DNA of 64,000 nt, taken from positions 33,323 to 97,322 of the forward strand of contig JAAEZH010000020.1 in the NCBI GenBank assembly GCA_018222965.1, read 5' to 3'. Made by a program: the position numbers and the translations under genes. Positions 42,286 through 51,305 of this stretch are shown here, piece by piece. The stretch comes from Bacteroidota bacterium (GTDB lineage Bacteria; Bacteroidota; Bacteroidia; Chitinophagales; Saprospiraceae). The notes under the pieces were generated by a model that saw only the letters and a list, made by a program, of their open reading frames with translations, made no database searches and was not told the origin of the DNA. Position 1 is the stretch's first letter; each line of letters begins with the position of its first letter.

Positions 42286-43779
42286 ATGATCGAACAATTA
42301 TCGCCCCTTGCTATTATCGCTCTGATCGGCGGCTACTTTATGCTGCTGATTCTAATCTCCTACCTAACCGGACGTAAGGCTGACCAATCCGACTTTTTTA
42401 TTGCCGGTCGGCAATCCCCCTGGTTGTTGGTAGCCATTGGTATGATCGGTGCTTCATTATCGGGGGTTACCTTTATTTCTATTCCCGGCAAAGTGGGTGT
42501 TGCCGGCTTGAATGAAGGCTTTGCCTATATGCAGGTAGTCTTTGGGTATCTGCTCGGGTACCTGGTTATTGCCACCGTACTCATGCCGATTTATTATAAG
42601 CAGGGGCTTGTATCTATTTATGGTTATCTCGAAAATCGTTTTGGGAAAGTTTCTTACAAAACAGGCGCGTTTTATTTCCTGCTTTCGCGCATAATTGGTG
42701 CTTCCTTCCGGCTGTATCTAGTTGGCATCGTTTTGCATGAGTTTGTCATGAAATCCTTTGGGGTTCCTTTTTGGGTAACCGTAAGTGCTACCATTTTACT
42801 CATTTGGATCTACACCTTCCGTGGAGGGATAAAGACTATTGTCTGGACAGATACGCTTCAGACCTTTTGCATGTTGACAGCAGTCATTTTAACCGTGATC
42901 GCCATTAGCAGAGCGATGGATCTGGATTTTGGCGGGCTTGTCACGACCATTCGCGAAAGCGATTACAGCCAGATGTTTTACTTTGAAGGCGGTTGGCAGG
43001 ATCCCAATAACTTCTTTAAGCAATTTCTGAGCGGAGCCTTAATTGCAATCGTAATGACCGGGCTCGATCAGGATATGATGCAGAAAAACCTGAGTTGCAG
43101 AAGTTTGAAAGATGCGCAGAAGAATATGTTTCTGTTTAGCGGCATTTTGATTTTTGCCAACTTGCTCTTCCTGGCCCTGGGAGCATTATTGTATATATAT
43201 GCCGGATCTACCGGGCTTGAAATGCCTGCTAGCAGCGATCAACTCTTTCCGGTCATAGCCCTTCGGCACATGCCTCCTTATGTTGGGATACTATTCATTC
43301 TTGGCCTTATTGCGGCAGCTTATTCCAGTGCCGATTCGGCGCTAACGTCTCTGACCACCTCATTCAGCATCGACTTTCTGGACATGGACAAGCGCACCGA
43401 TTGGTCTGAATCGGAGAAAAAGCGTACACGCCTTTTGGTGCACATCGCATTTTCTGTGATTCTACTGATCGTCATTCTGGTTTTCCGAAACCTGAATAAT
43501 GAATCCGTCATCAATCAATTGTTTATCGCTTCAGGATACACTTACGGCCCCTTGCTGGGACTGTTTAGTTTTGGCATCCTGGTCAAACGAAAAGTGCGGG
43601 ATGAATGGGTTTTGTTGGTTTGTCTGATTGCTCCGGTACTGAGCTACATCATCAATGCAAATTCTGACGAATGGCTAAATGGCTTCAAACTGGGTTTCCT
43701 CATTTTGGCCTTAAACGGATTATTGACTTTTCTCGGACTTTTACTCATTTCCCGTTCAACCGTTTCTTCTTCCGATTAA
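42286..43779 (+). CDS. Sodium:solute symporter family transporter
   Basis: A 497-residue inner-membrane protein with about 13 hydrophobic segments, of the SSS family. Characteristic parts are ADQSDFFIAGRQSPWLLVAIGMIGASLSGVTFISIPGKVG (TM2 region), FRGGIKTIVWTDTLQTFCM and GLIAAAYSSADSALTSLTTSFSIDFL, the latter contributing to the sodium site in TM8. It couples uptake of an organic solute to the sodium gradient. The substrate cannot be predicted from sequence; the position after upp hints at nucleobase or nucleoside metabolism, but this is weak. Confidence 0.92.
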   Translation: MIEQLSPLAIIALIGGYFMLLILISYLTGRKADQSDFFIAGRQSPWLLVAIGMIGASLSGVTFISIPGKVGVAGLNEGFAYMQVVFGYLLGYLVIATVLMPIYYKQGLVSIYGYLENRFGKVSYKTGAFYFLLSRIIGASFRLYLVGIVLHEFVMKSFGVPFWVTVSATILLIWIYTFRGGIKTIVWTDTLQTFCMLTAVILTVIAISRAMDLDFGGLVTTIRESDYSQMFYFEGGWQDPNNFFKQFLSGALIAIVMTGLDQDMMQKNLSCRSLKDAQKNMFLFSGILIFANLLFLALGALLYIYAGSTGLEMPASSDQLFPVIALRHMPPYVGILFILGLIAAAYSSADSALTSLTTSFSIDFLDMDKRTDWSESEKKRTRLLVHIAFSVILLIVILVFRNLNNESVINQLFIASGYTYGPLLGLFSFGILVKRKVRDEWVLLVCLIAPVLSYIINANSDEWLNGFKLGFLILALNGLLTFLGLLLISRSTVSSSD

Positions 43780-43908
43780 ACCATAAAATTATTGTGCTTG
43801 TTAAATATGGGTGTGAAGTAAAATGAAAGCGATATAATTTCGCTATATTCATGTCCACACGTTCTGAATTTGAGACAACCAATTAATTAACCAAATTTTC
43901 GGTTTTAC

Positions 43909-44766
43909 ATGAACCGTATTCTATTCCCGACCGACCTCAGTTCAATTTCAAAAAACGCCTATTTATATACTTCAAAATTTGCCCATCAACTAAGTACGGA
44001 AATCACGGTTTTGCACGCACATTCATTTCAGGATGATATTCGGACCATATTTCTTCCAAACAGAGATTTATGGACTAAACTGACAGAATTTGTGCGCGAA
44101 GAAGATTCCGGCGAAATGGCAGCAAATGTAAGTTTGCTGATGCGCAAAGGCCGTCCGTTGGACGAAATCATGGAGGTATCCAATAGTAGCCAGTATCGCT
44201 ACATTGTGATGAGCAAGAAACGTTCATACAATGTATACCGGCGATTAACAGGTTCCAAGACTACCCGAATAATCAAACGGGCCAACCATCCGGTTATCGT
44301 TATTCCGGAAGAAACTGACTTCAAACCCATTCGAAATATTCTCGTAGTGGATGCCAACTATCAACGTTTGGCCCGTCCTTTACAAGAACACCTCCTGCTT
44401 TTGAGCCTTCGCTGTAAAGCAAATTTACATTATATCGATATAGTGGATGATGGCGTACAGTGGGGTGGCAAACAAAAGCAATTACACCGGGATCAATTGC
44501 TGATCCAAAAACATGTTCCGGCAGATCTTGCCCTGGAAACGATCATGGATTATGTGCCAGATCACGAGATTGACCTGGTTGTAATGGTTACAGAACGCAA
44601 AGATCTCTTTGGCCAATTGTATCAGCTTAGCTTTGCCAATCAAAAACAGGAATACCGGGAGATTCCCCTGTTGATATTCAACAAGAATTTTTTGAAATCG
44701 CAGCAAGAGGATGAAAAAACAAAGAAGGCTCGCGGAATCCCTAAAAAAGTGGGATTATCGGCCTGA
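43909..44766 (+). CDS. Universal stress protein family protein
   Basis: A 285-residue protein with an N-terminal UspA domain (MNRILFPTDLSSISKNAYLYTSKFAHQLSTEITVLHAH) and a degenerate second Usp-like half from about residue 145 (PIRNILVVDANYQRLARPLQEHLLLLSLRCKANLHYIDI). The helix after VMSKKRSYNVYRRLTGSKTTRIIKRANHPVIVIPEE is close to the family GSxTxxIxxxxxxPVLVIP pattern, so ATP binding is possible for the first domain. Tandem-domain Usp proteins are common in Bacteroidota. Function is a stress response by analogy. It ends 12 bp inside the convergent XRE gene. Confidence 0.88.
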   Translation: MNRILFPTDLSSISKNAYLYTSKFAHQLSTEITVLHAHSFQDDIRTIFLPNRDLWTKLTEFVREEDSGEMAANVSLLMRKGRPLDEIMEVSNSSQYRYIVMSKKRSYNVYRRLTGSKTTRIIKRANHPVIVIPEETDFKPIRNILVVDANYQRLARPLQEHLLLLSLRCKANLHYIDIVDDGVQWGGKQKQLHRDQLLIQKHVPADLALETIMDYVPDHEIDLVVMVTERKDLFGQLYQLSFANQKQEYREIPLLIFNKNFLKSQQEDEKTKKARGIPKKVGLSA

Positions 44767-45246
44767 AATGTATTTCAATAACTGTTCGTGTTTCTGTAAT
44801 AAAGCTTGTGTAAGATCGTGTAATTGATCAAAATGAGTAGCACAAGTACGTAACTCCTTTGTAGGGTCTTCCTGCTTTTTGATCTGAAACTGGTGGCAAT
44901 TGTAAAGACTATTTACAACTGTACGGATTTCTTCAACTTGCTTCACGTGCTCATCAAAGTTGTCGGGTACCTTGATCTTTGGAAGCTCTTCCTCCTTATT
45001 AATAAGTGTATCCTGCCTCAAATCCCTTCGGGTAAGATCCAATATGGAGACTTTAAATACCCGGGCAAATTTCAACAGGTTACAAATCTTGGGCTCAGCA
45101 GTTCCTTTCTCATAGGATGCTATATTCCCCCGGTTCAATCCAACCCGGCCGGCCAACTCTTCCTGACTGAGATTCAATTGCTTACGCAACAAACGAATGT
45201 TTGCAGACAGGAATATTGGATCAGGTTCTTCTTGCATCATTGACAT
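44755..45246 (-). CDS. XRE-family helix-turn-helix regulator
   Basis: A 163-residue protein. Residues about 12-75 form a HTH_3 domain (IRLLRKQLNLSQEELAGRVGLNRGNIASYEKGTAEPKICNLLKFARVFKVSILDLTRRDL). The remaining C-terminal part is helical and coiled-coil-like (EEIRTVVNSLYNCHQFQIKKQEDPTKEL, HDLTQALLQKHEQLLKYISGR) and may mediate oligomerisation. No peptidase motif, so not an S24-type repressor. It is divergent from the ECF sigma gene with 273 bp between, and convergent with the Usp gene. Targets unknown. Confidence 0.87.
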   Translation of the reverse strand: MSMMQEEPDPIFLSANIRLLRKQLNLSQEELAGRVGLNRGNIASYEKGTAEPKICNLLKFARVFKVSILDLTRRDLRQDTLINKEEELPKIKVPDNFDEHVKQVEEIRTVVNSLYNCHQFQIKKQEDPTKELRTCATHFDQLHDLTQALLQKHEQLLKYISGR

Positions 45247-45450
45247 ACCTACTTCTCTTTTCGTAATCCCGAGAGTGCTGTTTTAGACTAACGGATCGCT
45301 TTTGTAGACGAAAATTACAATAAAATTGGCTTTTTATCCTTAAAATGCCAATCTCCTTAACATTATAGCCCCGACAAAAGTTTGAATTTGCTTATAAAAT
45401 GTTAATAAATCCTTAAACCTGTCAAAAACAAGTCTAAATAGTAAAGGATA

Positions 45451-45482
45451 TTTGCAATTGAGTCTTTAAAAAGGTAAATTTG
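45451..45482 (+). promoter_or_regulatory. Promoter of the ECF sigma gene (TTTG-N20-TAAATTTG)
   Basis: TTTG at 45451-45454 and TAAATTTG at 45475-45482 are exact -33 and -7 elements with 20-nt spacing, the best promoter in the window. Start of transcription is expected near 45488, leaving a leader of about 32 nt. The rest of the 273-bp intergenic region shows nothing else clear. Confidence 0.7.
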
Positions 45483-45519
45483 TAAATAATAATTACAAAA
45501 TATAAAAATCACCCATATC

Positions 45520-46032
45520 ATGCTTGCTTCCATATATGACCAACTCGCCAAGGTAAATCAATCCTTGCGGGCCTTCTCGTTAAAATTAACCGGAAACGTA
45601 TCCGATGCAAATGATTTGTACCAGGATACAGCACTCCGGATTATTAGCAACGCAGATAAGTACCGCCAGGGAACCAACTTTAAAGCCTGGGCTGTTACCA
45701 TCATGCGTAACATCTTTATTAATAATTATCGGAAGAAAGTTCGTCGCGGCACCATCCTCGACCAAACTCCGAACAATTATTACATCAACTCCGGTGATGT
45801 TTCTGTTAGAAACGAAGGGGAATCAAATGCCTCATATAAGGAGCTCGTGGAAATGGTAAGCTCTTTGCCGGATGAATTTAAGCAGCCCTTTTGGATGGCC
45901 TATAAAGGATATAAATACGATGAAATTGCTGAGAAGCTCGATGCTCCACTCGGTACAATCAAAAGCCGTATTTTCTTTGCGCGCCGAAAGCTGCGGAAAA
46001 TGTATGAAGCCGCAAATCAGGAACGTGCATAA
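45520..46032 (+). CDS. RNA polymerase sigma factor, ECF/sigma-70 family
   Basis: A 170-residue protein with sigma region 2 (LRAFSLKLTGNVSDANDLYQDTALRIISNADKYRQGTNFKAWAVTIMRNIFINNYRKKVR) and region 4 (VSSLPDEFKQPFWMAYKGYKYDEIAEKLDAPLGTIKSRIFFARRKLRKM). Region 3 and region 1.1 are lacking, as expected for ECF types. Usually such genes are coupled to an anti-sigma gene; none follows here, and a strong terminator closes the unit, so it may be regulated transcriptionally or by a distant partner. It has a near-consensus housekeeping promoter. Confidence 0.92.
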   Translation: MLASIYDQLAKVNQSLRAFSLKLTGNVSDANDLYQDTALRIISNADKYRQGTNFKAWAVTIMRNIFINNYRKKVRRGTILDQTPNNYYINSGDVSVRNEGESNASYKELVEMVSSLPDEFKQPFWMAYKGYKYDEIAEKLDAPLGTIKSRIFFARRKLRKMYEAANQERA

Positions 46033-46095
46033 AATATTGAATCTGTTTCAAACCAAATAACTTTGGATTAGTTACAGGTTTTAAGAATACTTCAG

Positions 46096-46126
46096 AAACC
46101 GGCACCCCTTCAGGTGCCGGTTTTTA
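46096..46126 (+). terminator. Rho-independent terminator after the sigma factor gene
   Basis: AAACCGGCACC and GGTGCCGGTTT form a perfect 11-bp stem with loop CCTTCA, followed by TTATTTTG. It ends the sigma factor transcript. Confidence 0.9.
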
Positions 46127-46188
46127 TTTTGTCCATTCGAAAAGTTGCACGCACTTCATTATCTTGTTGATCCTGCAATGGGAATATC

Positions 46189-48096
46189 ATGGATAAAAAA
46201 CTGATCGTAAAATCGGGGAAAGGCGAATTAAAACTTCGAAAGAGCAAAAAGCTTGTCGGACTTAAATCGGCCAAAAATAAAAACCTTCAAAAGAAGGGCT
46301 ATGTTGATGCCGAACACTTCCAACACCTTGGAGGTTTTCAGGTCGTTTCTCTCCAGACAGAGGATCAAAGCCTGGATGATAAGCTCGACAGCATTCGTCA
46401 GGAAAAAGATATAGATCGTGGAACACACGTTTACATTGCCGAAGGAAGCAATCGACCACTTGTTCCAACCGGAGAAATTTATATCACCTTTGAAGAAGGG
46501 GTTAGCCAGGAAGAGCAGAATATCGTGCTCGATGAATATTCGCTGGAATTGGTTGAAAGAAGAAATCCGCTTTTGCTCATTGCAGCGGTAACTGATAAGT
46601 CTCCAAATCCTATAAAAGTCGCCAATTACCTGCGGGAAATATCGATGATCCAGTCAGCTGAACCAGACCTGGATACCTATCTTGACAGCTATGATTTTCG
46701 GCCACCCGGCGACTCCCTCTTTTCCCATCAATGGTATATACAAAACAATGGTCGCCTTCCCGATAGCACCCATGCCATCAAGGTTGGAGCCGATGCAAAA
46801 GTTCTGGAAGCCTGGAACAGACTGGGGGGCATGGGTTCCAATGATATTACAATTGCAGTAATTGACAATGGTTTTGACACCAATCATCCGGATTTGCGGG
46901 GTAAAATATATAAGCCCTGGGATCTCTGGAAAAACTCCGCTTCCCTTACAACAGGAAACCCCAGATTTACACATGGTACTCCCTGCGCCAGCATTGCTGT
47001 CGCTGCATCTAATGGAACCGGTATTGTTGGCGTAGCACCAAATGCCCGATTCATGCCCCTGAGTGGAACCTCTTTTTCGGTAAGAGCCACAGAACAGATG
47101 TTTGACTATTGTATAAAAAATGGCGCCGACATTATCAGCTGTAGTTGGGGTACCACTGATCCCAACTTTGCCCTCAATAGTATGAAATCGGCGGCTATTC
47201 GAAAAGCGGCCAAAGAAGGGCGCAACGGCAAAGGATGTATCATTCTTTTCGCCGGTGGAAATGACGGCGGAAGCGCCATAAACTTTTATGGATCACACCC
47301 GGATGTCATCTGTGTGGGTGCTTCTACCAGTCAGGATCAACATGCTGCCTACTCAAATCGTGGCCGGGAGCTCACCGTTGTTGCTCCTTCAAATGGTGAC
47401 TGGCCCCTGATAGCAGCCAGAGCATCCTGGGATCCCGGACGTCCGGGCCAGAATGGAAAATTTAAATTTTGGTACGATGGTAAATCCCGCGGTTCCAATT
47501 ATAAACACTTTGGAGGTACTTCTGCAGCTACACCAATGGTTGCCGGCATATGCGCCTTAATCCTTTCAGCCAACCCGGATTTAACGGCTCGGGAGGTACG
47601 GGAAATAGTTATTAGTACCGCCGATAAAGTGGGAAATCCATGGGAATACACTGCCGGTCATTCCGTAAAATATGGCTATGGCCGGGTCAATGCAGACCGG
47701 GCTGTCGCCGAAGCGATTAGAAGAAAAAAGACATTCACTCCTCAGCCAAAACCAACTGTAAGTCAGCCGGTTATAACTCCTTCAACTCCACTACCTACGG
47801 CAAGTCCTACCCCCATTGGAGACTTACTCCGGTTTAGTGTCCGCAACCAGGCTTCAGAAGGTTGGGGTGTACAGATTGGGGCTTTTGCCGATTTCAAGAA
47901 TGTGTTGGAAGAGTCTAAAAAACTGGAAGAAAAATACAGCACCCCTGTAATTCTGAAAATATCAGAATCCAACAACAGACACGTATTCAAAATAATTTTA
48001 GGAGCCTTCGACAAGGTAAACGATGCGAAAAAGTTGAGCGATCGACTAAAAGCCGACGGCACAAATGGGTTTTTAAGAAATTTAAAAGATCTCTGA
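46189..48096 (+). CDS. Subtilisin-like serine protease (S8) with C-terminal SPOR domain
   Basis: A 635-residue protein. Residues 1-190 form a lysine-rich start (MDKKLIVKSGKGELKLRKSK) and a propeptide-like region (EIYITFEEGVSQEEQNIVLDEYSLELVERR). The S8 catalytic domain spans about 200-520 with Asp in IAVIDNGFDTNHPDLRG, His in THGTPCASIAV and Ser in FGGTSAATPMVAG; the oxyanion Asn is in FAGGNDGG. A proline/threonine linker is followed by a SPOR domain (VQIGAFADFKNVLEESKKLEEKY ... FKIILGAFDKVNDAKKL). SPOR domains bind denuded septal peptidoglycan in the periplasm, yet no signal peptide or membrane segment is seen at the N-terminus. How it reaches its target is unclear. It ends directly against the convergent rhomboid gene. 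It carries a single-mismatch 13-mer copy at 47700-47712. Confidence 0.9.
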   Translation: MDKKLIVKSGKGELKLRKSKKLVGLKSAKNKNLQKKGYVDAEHFQHLGGFQVVSLQTEDQSLDDKLDSIRQEKDIDRGTHVYIAEGSNRPLVPTGEIYITFEEGVSQEEQNIVLDEYSLELVERRNPLLLIAAVTDKSPNPIKVANYLREISMIQSAEPDLDTYLDSYDFRPPGDSLFSHQWYIQNNGRLPDSTHAIKVGADAKVLEAWNRLGGMGSNDITIAVIDNGFDTNHPDLRGKIYKPWDLWKNSASLTTGNPRFTHGTPCASIAVAASNGTGIVGVAPNARFMPLSGTSFSVRATEQMFDYCIKNGADIISCSWGTTDPNFALNSMKSAAIRKAAKEGRNGKGCIILFAGGNDGGSAINFYGSHPDVICVGASTSQDQHAAYSNRGRELTVVAPSNGDWPLIAARASWDPGRPGQNGKFKFWYDGKSRGSNYKHFGGTSAATPMVAGICALILSANPDLTAREVREIVISTADKVGNPWEYTAGHSVKYGYGRVNADRAVAEAIRRKKTFTPQPKPTVSQPVITPSTPLPTASPTPIGDLLRFSVRNQASEGWGVQIGAFADFKNVLEESKKLEEKYSTPVILKISESNNRHVFKIILGAFDKVNDAKKLSDRLKADGTNGFLRNLKDL

Positions 48097-48762
48097 TTAC
48101 ATTTCCTGCTCGCCCCGTTTTCGATCAAAAACATCCCGCTCTAAAAAATACCTGGGAGGATCCGGCTCCTCGTCAGCCCAGGAAGGCTTTTTCGGAATTT
48201 CATCGGCTTCAATCTCGTTTTTATACCAGAATGCGGTAAAAATTCCAGCCAGAGCACCAAGCAGGTGACTCTCCCAGGAAATTCCTTCCTGATTTGGCAA
48301 AACTCCGAGGAAATATCCACTGTACAAAAAGGTTACAATCAATGCCAGAACAATAGATTTCAGGCTTCGACGGAAAATGCCGCTCCAAAAAACAAAAGCC
48401 AGCAGTCCATATACAACCCCACTTGCTCCGATATGGAACACCCTTCGGCCGAAGAGCCAAACAGCCAGACCCGTTAAAATATAAATGAGAATATAGGATC
48501 GTATCGCAACCCGGCGATAGAAGAAAAAGATCATGACCGACAAGACTACAAAGGGAACCGAATTTGACAGCAAGTGATGCCAGTCAGAATGAATTAAAGG
48601 CGAAAAGAAAATCCCTTTTATGCCCTGAGTAACCCGGGGATACACACCAAACTGAACCAGGTTAAGGTCCAGCACGCTTTTCAACAGGTGGATGACCCAC
48701 ATAATGCCTACGAATACCAATGGGAAATTCAAACTCTCGCGAAATCTGCGGGACATACTCAT
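48097..48762 (-). CDS. Rhomboid family intramembrane serine protease
   Basis: A 221-residue membrane protein with about six hydrophobic segments. The catalytic Ser is in the GASG motif (FHIGASGVVYGLLAFVFW) and the catalytic His in SWESHLLGALAGIFTAFW; HSDWHHLLSNSVP is the family HxxxHxxxN-like motif before the Ser helix. It should cleave type I membrane proteins within the bilayer. The cytoplasmic C-terminal tail is charged and ends in DRKRGEQEM. It lies 23 bp upstream of the pfkA stop side on the same strand, downstream of pfkA, so it may belong to that transcript. Substrate unknown. Confidence 0.93.
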   Translation of the reverse strand: MSMSRRFRESLNFPLVFVGIMWVIHLLKSVLDLNLVQFGVYPRVTQGIKGIFFSPLIHSDWHHLLSNSVPFVVLSVMIFFFYRRVAIRSYILIYILTGLAVWLFGRRVFHIGASGVVYGLLAFVFWSGIFRRSLKSIVLALIVTFLYSGYFLGVLPNQEGISWESHLLGALAGIFTAFWYKNEIEADEIPKKPSWADEEPDPPRYFLERDVFDRKRGEQEM

Positions 48763-48785
48763 AGGCCTGCTTTTGGATTAATGCC

Positions 48786-49760
48786 TTAATTCAGTATTTC
48801 AACCATATTAATCAGTAAAGGGTTGAGTTCCTGGTGATGTTTGATCGCTTTTTCAAAAGGAGTAAAGACAATATTTTTATCTATTTGCCCTAACATAACG
48901 GCTTTCTTGCCCTCCATAAGTGCTTTCACGGATTCCATCCCTAATCGACTGGCCAACACCCGTTCCATACAGGTTGGCCTCCCGCCCCGCTGAACGTGCC
49001 CCAGAATTGTTACCCGAATATCAAACTGTCCCTTAAACTTTTCTTCAACAGCTTTGGCAACAGAAAATGCTCCGCCGGCTTCATCCCCCTCTGCAACAAC
49101 AACAATATTGGCCATTTTATTTATTCCCAGATTATTTTCCAGAATGGAGAAAAGATGATCCGTATCATTTTTACTTTCCGGAATCAATACAGCTTCGGCA
49201 CCGGTAGCAATGCCAGAACGCAAAGCAATAAACCCGGCATCACGCCCCATTACTTCTACAAAAAACAGGCGATTGTGTGCATTGGCTGTATCCTTAATAC
49301 TGTCTATCGCGGTCATCGCCGTATTGATCGCTGTATCATATCCAATGGTATAATCTGTACCATACAGATCATTGTCAATGGTTCCCGGAATACCCACAAA
49401 TGGAATGTCGGGATGTTCCTGCAGAAAAACCCTGGCCCCGGTGAAAGTACCGTCGCCACCAATAGCCACTACGCCCTCGATTCCGGCTGCTTTGAGGTTG
49501 TCATAAGCCTTTTGCCGACCCGCTTTCGTCCGAAATTCTTTTGATCGGGCAGATTGTAGAATCGTACCCCCCAATTGAATGATATTACTCACAGAACTTT
49601 TATCCATCGGAATAATATCCCCTTCAATCATTCCCTCATATCCACGACGAATCCCAAAAGCCTCTATACCATGGTGAATGGCGGTACGCACAACGGCACG
49701 TACACAGGCATTCATGCCGGGTGCATCACCTCCGGAAGTAAATACAGCGATTTTTTTCAT
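48786..49760 (-). CDS. pfkA: ATP-dependent 6-phosphofructokinase
   Basis: A 324-residue enzyme that phosphorylates fructose 6-phosphate in glycolysis. Motifs: FTSGGDAPGMNACVRAVVR (N-terminal glycine-rich), AIGGDGTFTGA (ATP binding, Gly at the position typical of ATP use), PGTIDND with the catalytic Asp, MGRDAGFIAL and the C-terminal LGHVQRGGRPTCMER. Length and motifs fit the bacterial allosteric type. Its ATG overlaps the stop of the proline-rich protein gene upstream (TAATG), so translation is coupled. Confidence 0.97.
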   Translation of the reverse strand: MKKIAVFTSGGDAPGMNACVRAVVRTAIHHGIEAFGIRRGYEGMIEGDIIPMDKSSVSNIIQLGGTILQSARSKEFRTKAGRQKAYDNLKAAGIEGVVAIGGDGTFTGARVFLQEHPDIPFVGIPGTIDNDLYGTDYTIGYDTAINTAMTAIDSIKDTANAHNRLFFVEVMGRDAGFIALRSGIATGAEAVLIPESKNDTDHLFSILENNLGINKMANIVVVAEGDEAGGAFSVAKAVEEKFKGQFDIRVTILGHVQRGGRPTCMERVLASRLGMESVKALMEGKKAVMLGQIDKNIVFTPFEKAIKHHQELNPLLINMVEILN

Positions 49761-50500
49761 TACTTCTGTGTTTGATAACGACGACGTACCAGCTTGATAA
49801 AGTTGCGTGCTTTTTTAGACTTTTTCTTTGATGCCCAATCAAAATTACTGGCCAATCCCATCATATAGTCTTTGGCATCGTCAAAACTATCCAGTGAATT
49901 CAGTTGATTCACTGCACTGTCAAAAGCACCCTGATCTCCACCAAACAACTCATTAATAGTAAAGATCCGTTCGTTCAACCCCATTGATTTTTTCAAATCT
50001 TCAATGGGCAACTCACTCAATTTTTCAGACAATTCCTTCGCTTTTGGTTGTTCAAACAACTCTTCAACTTCCGCGGAAAAAGAACCTGATTTTACTTTTG
50101 GTGGCGGTGGCGGTGGCGGCGGACTTGATTTTGCCACTGGCTCTGGTGCCGGTGGTTCTGGTTCTGGTTCTGGCTTGGGCTCCGGCTTGGGTTCGGGTTT
50201 CACCGGTTCCAGTTTTTCCTTTAAGGATTCCGGAATTTCAACTACCCGTGGCTTGGGCCGTGGTTTTGGAGGTGGAGCTGCCTTTTCCTGGCGGATCACC
50301 TCCACCTCTTCCTCCTGCTCTACCTGCTTTGGCGAAGCAACTGTTGAAGACCCGGTTTCCTGAAACTGCTCATACAGATCCCGGATATATGATTTCATTA
50401 AGTCCTTTTCAATCGATGCAATGTTCCCCTCGTCTGATCCCATACTTTTTAAAAGTGTGTTGATCTTTGACAGGAGAATTTGTGCTTTCTTTAGATCCAT
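49760..50500 (-). CDS. Proline-rich hypothetical protein coupled to pfkA
   Basis: A 246-residue cytoplasmic protein, starting at the ATG in MDLKKAQILLSKINTLLKSM; the TTG six codons upstream is less likely. Three parts are visible: a helical N-terminus (1-55), a low-complexity linker with PEPKPEPKPEPEPEPP and an eight-proline run (about 80-145), and a conserved-looking helical C-terminus (LNERIFTINELFGGDQGAFDSAVNQLNSLDSFDDAKDYMM ... SKKARNFIKLVRRRY). No signal peptide, membrane segment or catalytic motif. It is coupled to pfkA by a 1-nt overlap. I do not recognise a characterised family; a scaffolding or regulatory role is conceivable. Confidence 0.75.
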   Translation of the reverse strand: MDLKKAQILLSKINTLLKSMGSDEGNIASIEKDLMKSYIRDLYEQFQETGSSTVASPKQVEQEEEVEVIRQEKAAPPPKPRPKPRVVEIPESLKEKLEPVKPEPKPEPKPEPEPEPPAPEPVAKSSPPPPPPPPKVKSGSFSAEVEELFEQPKAKELSEKLSELPIEDLKKSMGLNERIFTINELFGGDQGAFDSAVNQLNSLDSFDDAKDYMMGLASNFDWASKKKSKKARNFIKLVRRRYQTQK

Positions 50501-50684
50501 TGTTATTATTAATTTCAAAACCGAAGAACTTTCGCATTCTTCGGAAAAGAGTAACTTAGTCCTTCTAAGAGCTTATTATATTATCAGTCCTCGGATTTTA
50601 CTTGCGTTTCCGTATCAAACGTACCGTATAAAGGTCTGGTATAAATGTACTGAAAACGCAACTCTTCCAATAAGTAAAATTTAA

Positions 50685-51305
50685 ATGTTTCTCGAACCCC
50701 ATTTTAAAGGTCAACGAAGCGGTTGGATAGAAGTTATCTGTGGATCCATGTTTTCCGGGAAAACCGAAGAACTAATCCGTAGATTGAAACGGGCAAAAAT
50801 TGCCAACCAACGCGTCGAAATTTTTAAACCCCGTATTGATACCAGATATGGGGAGTCGCAAGTCGTTTCTCACGATGAAAATGCTGTCCTGGCAACGCCG
50901 ATTGATAAATCCGAAAAACTTCTTGATCTGACAGAAGGTGTTTCGGTTGTCGGAATTGACGAAGCACAATTCTTTGACATGATGTTGCCCGAAATTGTTC
51001 AGCAACTTGCCCAAAAAGGTAAACGGGTAATAGTTGCCGGGCTCGACATGGATTTTCGCGGAAAGCCTTTTGGACCTATGCCCAATTTGCTGGCTGTCGC
51101 CGAATATATTACTAAAGTGCACGCCATTTGCCAACATTGTGGAAACCTGGCCACCCATTCTTACCGTCTCAGTTTGGAAGAAAGTACGGTAGTTTTAGGG
51201 GAAAAAGAAACCTACGAAGCGCGCTGCCGCACCTGTTATCATATGGGTAACATTTTAAATCTCCAATCTGAAAATAAGGAAGAAAACGCGAAGACTATAA
51301 AATAA
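50685..51305 (+). CDS. tdk: Thymidine kinase (type II)
   Basis: A 206-residue enzyme that phosphorylates thymidine to dTMP in the salvage pathway. Walker A is [20 protein letters not shown], Walker B/catalytic region [12 protein letters not shown] with the catalytic Glu, lasso-type zinc-binding cysteines CQHCG and CRTC, and the substrate-binding loop [21 protein letters not shown]. It is of the usual bacterial type. It ends 11 bp inside the convergent DNA glycosylase gene. A single-mismatch copy of the 13-mer is at 51092-51104. Confidence 0.96.
   Translation: MFLEPHFKGQRSGWIEVICGSMFSGKTEELIRRLKRAKIANQRVEIFKPRIDTRYGESQVVSHDENAVLATPIDKSEKLLDLTEGVSVVGIDEAQFFDMMLPEIVQQLAQKGKRVIVAGLDMDFRGKPFGPMPNLLAVAEYITKVHAICQHCGNLATHSYRLSLEESTVVLGEKETYEARCRTCYHMGNILNLQSENKEENAKTIK

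Noticed and set aside
44941..44958. CACGTG-containing sequence (CTTCACGTGCTCATC) as a parS site
   Set aside because: Only the central CACGTG matches; the flanks do not form the parS palindrome.
49984..50463. Plus-strand frames rich in Leu, Val and Gly opposite the proline-rich gene
   Set aside because: They are the complement of the PEPK/polyproline low-complexity DNA.
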